Source: Xanthobacteraceae bacterium | GTDB taxonomy: Bacteria; Pseudomonadota; Alphaproteobacteria; Rhizobiales; Xanthobacteraceae | Assembly (NCBI GenBank): GCA_030037885.1 | Contig: JASHPU010000144.1 | Location: 1 to 33,743, forward strand | Reading direction: 5' to 3' | DNA: 33,743 nt | Shown here: in pieces, positions 15,662-23,485 of the stretch | How the letters are laid out: every line of letters starts with the position of its first letter | How positions within the stretch are numbered: the stretch's first letter is position 1 | Translations under genes and position numbers: made by a program | The notes under the pieces: model-generated | Seen by the model: only the letters and a program-made list of their open reading frames with translations | The model's database searches: none | Told to the model about the DNA's origin: nothing

Positions 15662-16243
15662 TCACATCATGGCCCGCGCCAGCTCGACCAGGCGGCGCGC
15701 CATGGCCTTCAAGGCGGCAGCGGCGCTTGCGTCCTTGAGATTATCCATGTCATCGAATGCGTCTGCGGCGTGCGGAACCGCAATCTGCTCGGGGATGACC
15801 AGCGCGCCGCAGCCGAGCTCGAGAATTTGGCGCAGCGCCAACAGTGCCCGCGCGCCGCCGCCCGGACCGTTCGATGCCGCGCCGACGGCAAATACCCTGT
15901 TCTTGAAGGCCGCGTATGTCGGCTCGCCGCGGCCGCGGGCACGCGACAGCCAGTCGATGGTGTTTTTGACGAGCGGCGTCACCGAGGCGCTGTATTCCGG
16001 GCTGGTCATGAAGACGCCGTGGTGCGCCTCCAGCATGCGCTGCAGCTGCACGGCGTATTGCGGCGGACCGATCTCGGCGGTCATCTCGACGTCGAACAAC
16101 GGCAGCGGATAGTCGGCGAGCGAGATGCGGGTGACGTCGGCCTCGGCCAGCGCCAGCTCCTTGGCGGCGAGCGCGGCGAGCCGTCCATTGTGCGAGCCGA
16201 CGCGCAGCGAGCCGGCAATGACGAGGATTTTTGGAGCGAGCAT
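15662..16243 (-). CDS. NADPH-dependent FMN reductase family protein
   Basis: A 193-residue flavodoxin-like oxidoreductase. The flavin phosphate loop is GSLRVGSHNGRLA (about residues 12-24); TSPEYSASVTPLVKNTIDWL is the family's second flavin-contact stretch. Relatives include ChrR/YieF-type quinone or chromate reductases and azoreductases; the substrate cannot be read from the sequence. It lies 26 bases upstream of pyrF on the same strand. Its own ribosome site is weak, and the region before it is occupied by the TCTGA-type repeat that also reaches into the preceding PmtA-like gene. Confidence 0.88.
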   Translation of the reverse strand: MLAPKILVIAGSLRVGSHNGRLAALAAKELALAEADVTRISLADYPLPLFDVEMTAEIGPPQYAVQLQRMLEAHHGVFMTSPEYSASVTPLVKNTIDWLSRARGRGEPTYAAFKNRVFAVGAASNGPGGGARALLALRQILELGCGALVIPEQIAVPHAADAFDDMDNLKDASAAAALKAMARRLVELARAMM

Positions 16244-16255
16244 GTTTTCAGAGGT

Positions 16256-16347
16256 CAGAAATCAGAGCTCGGAAGGGCATCCACAATTCCGCGATGTGTA
16301 CGTTTAGTCACGTCGGCCGATTTCTGACTTCCGACTTCTGATTTCTG
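16256..16347. repeat. TCTGACTTC-type inverted repeat overlapping the 3' end of the PmtA-like gene
   Basis: CAGAAATCAGAGCTCGGAAG (16256-16275) and CTTCCGACTTCTGATTTCTG (16328-16347) are inverted copies matching at 18 of 20 positions, 52 bases apart. The right arm continues with a further TCTTCTGA copy, giving an approximate 8-10 base periodicity. The composition differs from the GC-rich genes beside it. The right arm codes for the last residues of the methyltransferase gene. Confidence 0.7.
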
Positions 16348-17096
16348 TCTTCTGATTGCCGATACACCCACACCCGCGCCGGCGGCAGATTCATCCAGAT
16401 GCGTTTCGAGGCTTCCACCGAAAAGCCGCCGAGCTGCTTCGGCAGCGGCGCCGCCATCGAGTACGTGAACTGCACGAACGGCCCGCCCGGCAGCATCAGA
16501 TCGAAGGCGTCGCGTATCAAACGGACGCGCTCGCGGATCGGCTTGGTGACCAGCGGCAGGCCGGAGACCACTGCCGCCGCCGGTTGCAGCAGCAGGCTGG
16601 CGAAGAGCCGACGCAGGCTGTAGGCGTCGCCTTGCACGAGCGTGGCATCGGGATAACGTGCGCGCAGGATCCGGCAAAAAGCCGAATTGAATTCGACCAG
16701 CACCAGCCGCGAGGGCGCCACTCCCGCTTCGACCAGCGCCTCGGTCACCGGGCCGGTGCCCGGTCCCAATTCGACGACCGGCCCTTCACTCTCCGGATCG
16801 ACATAGCGCGCCATCGCGCGGGCGAGAATTTTTCCCGAAGGGGTGACCGCGCCGATGGTCAGCGGCCGCTCGATCCAGGAGCGAATGAAGCGCACTTCGT
16901 CATCGAGCCGAATGCCCTTGTTGCGCTCGAACTGCCGGATCTGGTCTTCGATTTTCTTGCCGATATCGTCGCGCTTTTGCTCGAACAGCCGGATTTGCCG
17001 ATCGATCTTGCGCTCGATGAGATACTTTCTGGCCTCAAGAAGGCGAATTTGCCGCTCGATCTTGCGCTCAAAATTTTGCAGGGCGGGCAGAGGCAT
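16308..17096 (-). CDS. PmtA-like SAM-dependent phospholipid N-methyltransferase with repeated N-terminal helix
   Basis: The core (about residues 65-245) is a class I methyltransferase: SAM loop VVELGPGTGPVTEALVEAGV, then RLVLVEFNSAFCRILRARYP and the strand/exit region SGLPLVTKP. It resembles rhizobial PmtA, which methylates phosphatidylethanolamine towards phosphatidylcholine, though substrate identity is inferred. Before the core are three tandem 18-residue charged helical repeats: FERKIERQIRLLEARKYL, IERKIDRQIRLFEQKRDD, IGKKIEDQIRQFERNKGI; PmtA is normally about 200 residues and I do not know these from it. The tail QSEDRNQKSEVRNRPT is encoded by the TCTGA-type repeat and is probably not original. 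ATG 17096 is preferred to GTG 17108. It lies just downstream of dnaJ. Confidence 0.8.
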   Translation of the reverse strand: MPLPALQNFERKIERQIRLLEARKYLIERKIDRQIRLFEQKRDDIGKKIEDQIRQFERNKGIRLDDEVRFIRSWIERPLTIGAVTPSGKILARAMARYVDPESEGPVVELGPGTGPVTEALVEAGVAPSRLVLVEFNSAFCRILRARYPDATLVQGDAYSLRRLFASLLLQPAAAVVSGLPLVTKPIRERVRLIRDAFDLMLPGGPFVQFTYSMAAPLPKQLGGFSVEASKRIWMNLPPARVWVYRQSEDRNQKSEVRNRPT

Positions 17097-17162
17097 CGCA
17101 TCCCACACGACGGAATAGTGTCATTTAGAACATTCGAAGCCTAAAGGCCAGCCGGCCGGACG

Positions 17163-18296
17163 TCAGGCTGAACCCGCGCGGCCGCCGAGAAATTCCTTCA
17201 CCTTGCCGAAGAAGCCGGAGGATTCCGGCTGCGTCACCGTGGACGACAGCCGCTCGAATTCCATCAACAATTCACGCTGCTTTTTGGTGAGACTCTGCGG
17301 TGTTTCGACCACGATCTGCACGTACATGTCGCCGCTCTGGCGGGCGCGCAGCACCGGCATGCCCTTGCCGGCAAGCCGGAAGCGCTGGCCGGATTGCGTG
17401 CCTTCCGGCACTTTGACGCGCGTCTTGCCGCCGTCGATGGTCGGAACCTCGAACTCGCCGCCCATGGCGGCGGTCACCATGGTGATCGGCACGCGGCAAT
17501 GCAGATCGGCGCCTTCGCGCTGAAAGAACGGGTGCGTCCCGATGGAGAGGAAAATGTAGAGATCGCCGGCAGGGCCGCCGCGGACGCCCGCCTCGCCTTC
17601 GCCGGCAAGCCGAATCCGTGTGCCGTCCTCGACGCCGGGCGGAATATTCACCGACAGGGTGCGCTCGCGGGTGACCCGGCCGGAGCCGGCGCACGAGCCG
17701 CACGGGCTGTCGATGACCTGACCGCGGCCCTGGCAGTTCGGGCAGGTGCGTTCCAGGGTGAAGAAGCCCTGGGCGTGGCGAACCTTGCCCTGGCCGGCGC
17801 ATGTCGGACAGGTTTTGGGCTTGGTCCCCGGCTTGGCGCCCGAGCCGGAGCACGCCTCGCAGGTAACCGATGTCGGGATGCGGATCTGTGCGCCCTTGCC
17901 GCCGTAAGCCTCCTGCAGCGAAATCTCCATGTTGTAGCGCAGGTCGGCGCCGCGTTCGCGACCTGAGCTGCGGCCGCGGCGGCCGCCCATGCCGAACAGA
18001 TCGTCGAAAATATCGGAGAACGTGGTGGCGAAATCCGCGCCGAAGCCTGCCGCGGTACCGCCCATGCCGTGTTCGAAGGCAGCGTGGCCGAAGCGGTCGT
18101 AGGCGGCGCGCTTGTCCGGATCTTTGAGGACCTCGTAGGCCTCGTTGATCTCCTTGAACCGGTGCTCGGCGTCCTTATCCGCCGGATGGCGATCCGGATG
18201 GCACGCCATCGCCTGCTTGCGGAAAGCCGCCTTGATTTCGGTCTCGCTCGCGGTGCGCTCGACTGCGAGGCTCTCGTAATAGCAGCGCTTGGCCAT
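17163..18296 (-). CDS. dnaJ: Chaperone DnaJ
   Basis: DnaJ delivers unfolded proteins to DnaK and stimulates its ATPase. From ATG 18296 (377 residues) the J domain carries HPD (33-35), followed by a Gly/Phe-rich region ([20 protein letters not shown]) and four zinc-binding CxxCxGxG units ([32 protein letters not shown]). C-terminal substrate-binding domains include [20 protein letters not shown] and [27 protein letters not shown] precedes the ATG. The track start at 18365 adds 23 unrelated residues. It follows dnaK by 212 bases with a strong hairpin between, so it is probably transcribed from the dnaK heat-shock promoter. Confidence 0.98.
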   Translation of the reverse strand: MAKRCYYESLAVERTASETEIKAAFRKQAMACHPDRHPADKDAEHRFKEINEAYEVLKDPDKRAAYDRFGHAAFEHGMGGTAAGFGADFATTFSDIFDDLFGMGGRRGRSSGRERGADLRYNMEISLQEAYGGKGAQIRIPTSVTCEACSGSGAKPGTKPKTCPTCAGQGKVRHAQGFFTLERTCPNCQGRGQVIDSPCGSCAGSGRVTRERTLSVNIPPGVEDGTRIRLAGEGEAGVRGGPAGDLYIFLSIGTHPFFQREGADLHCRVPITMVTAAMGGEFEVPTIDGGKTRVKVPEGTQSGQRFRLAGKGMPVLRARQSGDMYVQIVVETPQSLTKKQRELLMEFERLSSTVTQPESSGFFGKVKEFLGGRAGSA

Positions 18297-18444
18297 TGCC
18301 GTTCCCCTAGTCGATGGACATGTGGGAAGCCATTTGGCGCAAGCAAAGTATCTCGCCGCCCCCAATGCGGATCAGGAGACGGCATAGCGGCAAATTGTCT
18401 GAAATCGCCAGATTCACTCCTCCCTCCCGAACCGCCCCGCGGTC

Positions 18445-18465
18445 GACCTCCCCCGCTTGGGGGGA
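18445..18465. repeat. GC hairpin in the dnaK-dnaJ gap
   Basis: CCTCCCCC (18445-18452) pairs perfectly with GGGGGAGG (18458-18465) around a 5-base loop. There is no T-run on the minus strand, so it is unlikely to end the transcript. It may slow decay or lower dnaJ output relative to dnaK; it also resembles a GGGGGAGG-type dispersed repeat of this bacterial group. Confidence 0.55.
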
Positions 18466-18508
18466 GGCAAACCGTGTGCAAGACCTGCACATCAGGAGCG
18501 AGTGCGCT

Positions 18509-20428
18509 TTAAGCCGACTTCTTGTTCTTCTTGTCGTCGTCGACTTCGGTGAACTCGGCGTCGACGACGTCGTCCTTCTTGCCATCGGCACCGGGATCGG
18601 AGCCGCCGCCGGCCGGCTGCTCGGCAGCCTGCTTGTACATGGCCTCGCCGAGCTTCAGGGAGGCCTGCTGCAGCGCGTTGGTCTTGGCGCTGATCGCCGA
18701 CGCATCGCTGCCCTTGAGAGCTTCCTTCAAGTCAGCCATGGCGTTCTCGATGGCCCGGCGATCGGCTTCGCCAACCTTCGAGCCATGCTCCGCCAGCGCC
18801 TTCTCGGTGGAGTGCACCAGAGCTTCGGCGTGATTTTTCGCCTCGACTTCCGCCTTGCGCTTCTTGTCTTCCTCGGCGTGGGCTTCGGCGTCGCGAACCA
18901 TCTTCTCGATGTCCGCTTCGGAGAGGCCGCCGGACGCCTGGATGCGGATCTGCTGCTCCTTGCCGGTGCCCTTGTCCTTGGCCGAGACGTTGACGATGCC
19001 GTTGGCATCGATGTCGAACGTGACTTCGATCTGCGGCACGCCGCGCGGCGCCGGCGGAATGCCGATGAGATCGAACTGGCCGAGCAGCTTGTTGTCGGCC
19101 GCCATCTCGCGCTCGCCCTGGAACACGCGGATCGTCACCGCGGTCTGGCCGTCCTCGGCGGTGGAGAACACCTGACTCTTCTTGGTCGGAATCGTGGTGT
19201 TGCGATCGATCAGGCGGGTGAACACGCCGCCGAGTGTCTCGATGCCGAGCGACAGCGGCGTCACGTCGAGCAACAGCACGTCCTTGACGTCGCCTTGCAG
19301 CACGCCGGCCTGGATCGCGGCACCGACCGCAACCACCTCGTCGGGATTGACGCCCTTGTGCGGCTCCTTGCCGAACAGCTGCTTGACGGTCTCCTGCACC
19401 TTCGGCATGCGCGTCATGCCGCCGACCAGCACGACCTCATTGATTTCGGCCGCGGACACGCCGGCGTCCTTGAGCGCCTGCCGGCACGGATCGATGGTCT
19501 TGCGAATGAGATCCTCGACCAGCGCCTCGAACTTGGCGCGGGTGAGCTTCATGGTCAAATGCTTCGGGCCCGACGCATCGGCCGTGATGAACGGCAGATT
19601 GATTTCGGTCTGCGTCGTCGACGACAGCTCGATCTTGGCCTTTTCGGCGGATTCCTTCAGCCGCTGCAGCGCCAGCTTGTCGCGGCGCAGGTCGATGCCC
19701 TGCTCTTTCTGGAACTCGTCGGCCAGGTAGTTGACCAGCCGCATGTCGAAATCTTCGCCGCCCAGGAAGGTGTCGCCATTGGTCGACTTCACCTCGAACA
19801 CGCCGTCGCCGATCTCCAGGATCGAAATGTCGAACGTGCCGCCGCCGAGGTCGTAGACCGCGATGGTGCCGGTCTTCTGCTTGTCGAGCCCATAGGCCAG
19901 AGCGGCCGCGGTCGGCTCGTTGATGATGCGCAGAACTTCAAGCCCGGCGATCTTGCCGGCATCCTTGGTGGCCTGACGTTGGGCGTCATTGAAATAGGCC
20001 GGAACGGTGATGACGGCCTGCTCGACCTTGGCGCCCAGATAGGCTTCCGCGGTCTCCTTCATCTTCTGCAACACGAACGCGGAAATCTGCGACGGCGAAT
20101 AGGTCTTGCCCTCGACCTCGACCCAGGCGTCGCCGTTACTGGCGCGCGAAATCCTGTAGGGGACGAGCTTCTTGTCCTTCTCGACCATCGGATCGTCGTA
20201 GCGCCGGCCGATCAGGCGCTTGACGGCAAAAATCGTACGCTCCGGATTGGTGACCGCCTGGCGCTTCGCCGGCTGGCCGACCAGCCGCTCGCCCTCGTCC
20301 GTAAAAGCAACGATCGACGGTGTCGTCCGCATCCCCTCCGCATTCTCGATGACCTTCGGCGTCTTGCCTTCCATGACGGCGACGCACGAATTCGTGGTCC
20401 CGAGATCAATACCGATGACCTTGGCCAT
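18509..20428 (-). CDS. dnaK: Chaperone DnaK (Hsp70)
   Basis: DnaK is the central cytosolic Hsp70. From ATG 20428 (639 residues): phosphate-binding [20 protein letters not shown], the ATPase motifs [17 protein letters not shown] and [15 protein letters not shown], the linker [15 protein letters not shown], the peptide-binding domain with [14 protein letters not shown] and [17 protein letters not shown], a helical lid, and an acidic end with [14 protein letters not shown]. The track ORF adds 46 upstream residues that lie in the leader; GAGAGGA eight bases before ATG 20428 fixes the start. An RpoH-type promoter lies about 110 bases upstream, giving a leader of about 105 bases. A 727-codon open frame on the plus strand is a shadow of this gene. 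Confidence 0.99.
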   Translation of the reverse strand: MAKVIGIDLGTTNSCVAVMEGKTPKVIENAEGMRTTPSIVAFTDEGERLVGQPAKRQAVTNPERTIFAVKRLIGRRYDDPMVEKDKKLVPYRISRASNGDAWVEVEGKTYSPSQISAFVLQKMKETAEAYLGAKVEQAVITVPAYFNDAQRQATKDAGKIAGLEVLRIINEPTAAALAYGLDKQKTGTIAVYDLGGGTFDISILEIGDGVFEVKSTNGDTFLGGEDFDMRLVNYLADEFQKEQGIDLRRDKLALQRLKESAEKAKIELSSTTQTEINLPFITADASGPKHLTMKLTRAKFEALVEDLIRKTIDPCRQALKDAGVSAAEINEVVLVGGMTRMPKVQETVKQLFGKEPHKGVNPDEVVAVGAAIQAGVLQGDVKDVLLLDVTPLSLGIETLGGVFTRLIDRNTTIPTKKSQVFSTAEDGQTAVTIRVFQGEREMAADNKLLGQFDLIGIPPAPRGVPQIEVTFDIDANGIVNVSAKDKGTGKEQQIRIQASGGLSEADIEKMVRDAEAHAEEDKKRKAEVEAKNHAEALVHSTEKALAEHGSKVGEADRRAIENAMADLKEALKGSDASAISAKTNALQQASLKLGEAMYKQAAEQPAGGGSDPGADGKKDDVVDAEFTEVDDDKKNKKSA

Positions 20429-20539
20429 GGTTGTAATCCTCTCTTTCTCGGCAGGTCGGGCAGGCCCAAAGGCGCCCTCAGTCCGACCCCCGCATAGCCT
20501 AGCACCGCTCGGCGCGTCCCGAGCGATTTCCCTTGGCTC

Positions 20540-20567
20540 ATATAGGAGGGCAGCAACGGCCTGCAAG
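20540..20567 (-). promoter_or_regulatory. RpoH (sigma-32) type heat-shock promoter of dnaK
   Basis: On the minus strand CTTG (20567-20564) is followed by 17 bases and CCTATAT (20546-20540). This matches the alphaproteobacterial RpoH pattern CTTG-N17/18-CYTATnT as I know it, position for position. It sits upstream of the dnaK start at the right distance and orientation. The TSS is inferred, not measured. Confidence 0.82.
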
Positions 20568-20946
20568 ACAGAAATGCCGATGGACCGCCACTCCGTGCGC
20601 CAAAGAGGCGATGCGGATCGCGCCTGCGACTGAACCGAGGGCGCGTACCGGCCGCCGCCAGCCGGACAGCGATATCGCCGCGAACGACGCGGCTACCGGC
20701 CGGCGGCATGTGCCATTGAGGCTCTCTTAACGGTGTCGCACGGAGCCTGGCAGCGGCAGCCGCCACGCTAGCCCCCGGTTAAGAAAATCCTGCCACGCAT
20801 CACGCAGGCGACCGGCACCGGCAAACGGTCGGAAGAGTTCGCGCGACACGGCGCCAGGGGGACGTGATGCCCACGCGTAGCGATGCCGTCGCGGCCGCGC
20901 CTGCGCCGCTCCTGCGTCATGCCAGGTGTCCGTTCGGAGCGGCGTC
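20568..20946. other. Intergenic stretch between the dnaK promoter and the oxidoreductase gene
   Basis: About 380 bases without a credible gene. The track ORFs here are short shadows. I see scattered GC-rich inverted segments (for example two CCGGCCG-containing blocks) but no clear promoter, RNA gene, terminator or operator for the plus-strand gene. Confidence 0.5.
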
Positions 20947-22452
20947 GTGACCGACGTCGACGTATTCGTGATCGGCGCCGGGCCCGCCGGGTTGACGGCA
21001 GCCTATTGCCTGAGCAAGCAAGGGGCCTCCGTCCTCGTCATCGAGCGCGACCCGGTCTATGTCGGCGGCATCAGCCGCACTGTTCGCTACAACGGGTTCC
21101 ATTTCGATATCGGCGGCCACCGCTTCTTCTCGAAATCAAAGGAAGTCGTCGCGCTGTGGCGCGAAATTTTGCCCGACGATTTTATCGCGCGGCCGCGGCT
21201 GTCGCGGATCTACTACGATGGCAAATTCTTTTCCTACCCGCTGAAGGCCTTCGAGGCGCTGCAAAAACTCGGCGTCTTCACCAGCGCCGCCTGCATGGCC
21301 TCCTACGCCTACGCCAAGCTTTTCCCAATCGCGCCGGCGCGCACCCTGCATGAGTGGGTGCGCAACCAGTTCGGCGAGCGGCTGTTCCAGATCTTCTTCA
21401 AAACCTATACCGAGAAAGTCTGGGGCATGTCCTGCGACGAGATTTCGGCGGACTGGGCGGCGCAGCGCATAAAGGGCCTCGACCTTACCACCGCCGTGCT
21501 CAACGGACTGCGACGGTCGCTGCGCCTTGCCGGCAACACCAAAGCAAACGGCGAGCCGGTCAAGACTTTGATCGAGAGCTTTCAGTATCCCCGTAAAGGC
21601 CCGGGCATGATGTGGGAGGCGGCCGCGCGGAAGATCGCGGCGCAGGGCGGGCGCATCCTGCTGGGCCACGAACTCCTCGCGCTCGAATTCGACGCCGCGC
21701 GCAATCTTTGGCGCATCGAGGTTGCCGCCGCAGGCGGCGAACGCGAAACCTACACGGCGCGGCACGTCGTCAGCTCGGCGCCGTTGCGCGAATTGGTCAG
21801 CCGATTGAAGCCCGCGCCGATCTCGCTCCTGCACGCGCGCGCTCTGCGTTACCGGGACTTCCTGACCGTGGCACTGATGGTGCGCAGGGTCGAGCTGTTT
21901 CCGGACAACTGGATCTACATTCACGACCCGCGCGTGAAGGTCGGACGGGTGCAGAATTTCCGTTCCTGGTCGCCCGAGATGGTGCCCGAGGGCATGAGCT
22001 GCCTCGGCCTCGAATATTTTTGCTTCGAAGGCGACGGCCTGTGGGCCGCATCGGACGACGATCTGATTGCATTGGCCAAAAGCGAGGCGGCGCAGATCGG
22101 GCTCATCGGCGCCGAAGACCTGGTCGATGCCTGCGTGGTACGCCAGGCCAAGGCCTATCCGGTTTACGATGAAGGCTATCGCGACAACGTCGCCGCCATT
22201 CGCCTCGACCTCGAGACCGCTTATCCGAACCTGCACGTGATCGGCCGCAACGGCATGCACCGCTACAACAACCAGGACCACGCGATGATGACGGGCATGC
22301 TCGCCGCGCGGAATATCATCGCTGGCGAGAGACTCTACGACGTATGGAACGTCAATGAAGACGCCGAATATCACGAGGCCGGCGAGGCCGGCATCCGCGA
22401 GGCGCTCGACAGCGTGCGGCTGGTGCCGGAGAAAGTCACGCGCGCGGCCTGA
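20947..22452 (+). CDS. FAD-dependent oxidoreductase, amine-oxidase/UDP-galactopyranose-mutase-like
   Basis: A 501-residue flavoprotein. The N-terminal Rossmann motif is VFVIGAGPAGLTAAY (about 6-20), followed by the ribose-binding glutamate VIERD, then GGISRTVRYNGFHFDIGGHR and FFSK, wording shared by UDP-galactopyranose mutases and relatives. The C-terminal FAD site is NLHVIGRNGMHRYNNQDHAM. Close relatives are usually annotated only as NAD(P)/FAD-dependent oxidoreductase and often stand near glycosyltransferases; the substrate is unknown, but sugar-nucleotide or lipid-linked sugar chemistry is plausible. GTG 20947 has CGGAG seven bases upstream; the track start GTG 20926 lacks this. A GT87 remnant on the opposite strand follows. 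Confidence 0.82.
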   Translation: MTDVDVFVIGAGPAGLTAAYCLSKQGASVLVIERDPVYVGGISRTVRYNGFHFDIGGHRFFSKSKEVVALWREILPDDFIARPRLSRIYYDGKFFSYPLKAFEALQKLGVFTSAACMASYAYAKLFPIAPARTLHEWVRNQFGERLFQIFFKTYTEKVWGMSCDEISADWAAQRIKGLDLTTAVLNGLRRSLRLAGNTKANGEPVKTLIESFQYPRKGPGMMWEAAARKIAAQGGRILLGHELLALEFDAARNLWRIEVAAAGGERETYTARHVVSSAPLRELVSRLKPAPISLLHARALRYRDFLTVALMVRRVELFPDNWIYIHDPRVKVGRVQNFRSWSPEMVPEGMSCLGLEYFCFEGDGLWAASDDDLIALAKSEAAQIGLIGAEDLVDACVVRQAKAYPVYDEGYRDNVAAIRLDLETAYPNLHVIGRNGMHRYNNQDHAMMTGMLAARNIIAGERLYDVWNVNEDAEYHEAGEAGIREALDSVRLVPEKVTRAA

Positions 22453-22669
22453 TTACGCCCGGTTGGCGCAACGCGGCATTATGGGCTGGCGCGTCGCACT
22501 GCGACGCAAGCCCGCCATCGAACACCGAGCGCGCGCCCGTCCAGGTGTTGAGAAAATCCCGCCCGAACACGAAATGGGTGGCGTCGATCCAGGGCCGCAG
22601 CGTCGACGGCGAGCCAGCGATGGCCGGATAGGCCATTTCGAGCGTGACGAAAAAGGCGGCGCCGGCCCT
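22436..22669 (-). pseudogene. Remnant of a GT87/DUF2029-type membrane glycosyltransferase (N-terminal part)
   Basis: The minus-strand frame reads AGAAFFVTLEMAYPAIAG, STLRPWIDATHFVFGRDFLN and TWTGARSVFDGG, ending in AHNAALRQ. This strongly recalls the N-terminal periplasmic loop of DUF2029/GT87 polyprenyl-sugar mannosyltransferases (typically xGxDFxNxWTGGRLxxxG...YxxALR). There is a stop upstream in the same frame near 22671, and nothing of the multi-helix remainder follows: the frame runs into the 3' end of the oxidoreductase gene and stops. I therefore read it as a decayed fragment. It accounts for most of the 331-base gap between the oxidoreductase and the AlkB-like gene. A short unrelated ORF is the alternative. 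Confidence 0.5.
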
Positions 22670-22783
22670 TCATTTGGCGTAAAGCTCGTCTGCCGGGGTT
22701 TTGTCCGCCGAGGCTTGCGCCACAATCCCGTCGTGCATGGAGCGCACAGACATGCCGCGACGGTGTCGCGCAGTGGTGATCCG

Positions 22784-23485
22784 ATGAAGCCCAACATTCA
22801 GCAGAACCCGGCCGCAACGTCGCCCGCGGCCGGCGATGCAGCGAGTGGACTTCGTCTCTATCCCGGCTATTTGGACCGCGGCCGGCAGGCTGAGCTTCTC
22901 GTCGCGTTGCGGGACGCGCTTGCGGCGGCGCCGTTGTTCACGCCGCGCATGCCGGTATCCGGGCAGCCGTTCACGGTGCGTATGTCCAATTGCGGACCGC
23001 TGGGCTGGGTCTCGGATGTCGACGGCTATCGCTATGCGCCGAAGCATCCGCAGACCGGGCGGCAGTGGCCGCCCATTCCCGCGATACTGCTGGGAGCATG
23101 GCAAGAGCTTGGCTTCTATCCGCACCTGCCGGAAGCGTGCTTGATCAACTTCTACGGTCCGGCGGCGAAAATGGGCTTGCATCAGGACCGCGACGAGCAC
23201 GATTTTGACGCTCCTGTCGTTTCACTCTCGCTGGGTGATTCATGCCTGTTCCGTATCGGTGGTCGCAGACGCGGCGACCCGACCCGCTCGTTCCGCCTGC
23301 ATTCCGGCGACGCAATGGTTTTGGGTGCGGGCGCGCGGCTTGCATTTCACGGCGTTGACCGCATTCTGCCGGGCACGTCGACGCTGCTCGCCGAAGGCGG
23401 GCGGTTCAATTTGACACTGCGGCGGGTGACGCGTCCGGAACCTCAGAATGTCTGCCCTTCAAGCATGATCGAAAACGCAACATGA
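22784..23485 (+). CDS. alkB: AlkB-like 2-oxoglutarate/Fe(II)-dependent DNA repair dioxygenase
   Basis: AlkB removes methyl groups from 1-methyladenine and 3-methylcytosine by oxidation. From ATG 22784 (233 residues) the double-stranded beta-helix core has the iron ligands in GLHQDRDE (H133, D135) and AFHGVDRI (H189), and the 2-oxoglutarate arginine in FNLTLRRV (R213 or R214). ACLINFYGPAAKMGLHQD and PVVSLSLGDSCLFRIGG are typical bacterial AlkB wording, as is the N-terminal WVSDVDGYRYAP. The track's earlier start (22355) runs through the oxidoreductase end and the gap. Its stop overlaps the next gene's start by four bases (ATGA), so the two form a unit. It is not adjacent to the Ada-like gene at 8357. 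Confidence 0.92.
   Translation: MKPNIQQNPAATSPAAGDAASGLRLYPGYLDRGRQAELLVALRDALAAAPLFTPRMPVSGQPFTVRMSNCGPLGWVSDVDGYRYAPKHPQTGRQWPPIPAILLGAWQELGFYPHLPEACLINFYGPAAKMGLHQDRDEHDFDAPVVSLSLGDSCLFRIGGRRRGDPTRSFRLHSGDAMVLGAGARLAFHGVDRILPGTSTLLAEGGRFNLTLRRVTRPEPQNVCPSSMIENAT

Noticed and set aside
18314-20497. 727-codon open frame on the plus strand
   Set aside because: It is antisense to dnaK over its whole length, with repeated Leu/Gly/Asp-rich composition typical of the mirror frame of a GC-rich gene, while the minus strand is unmistakable DnaK.
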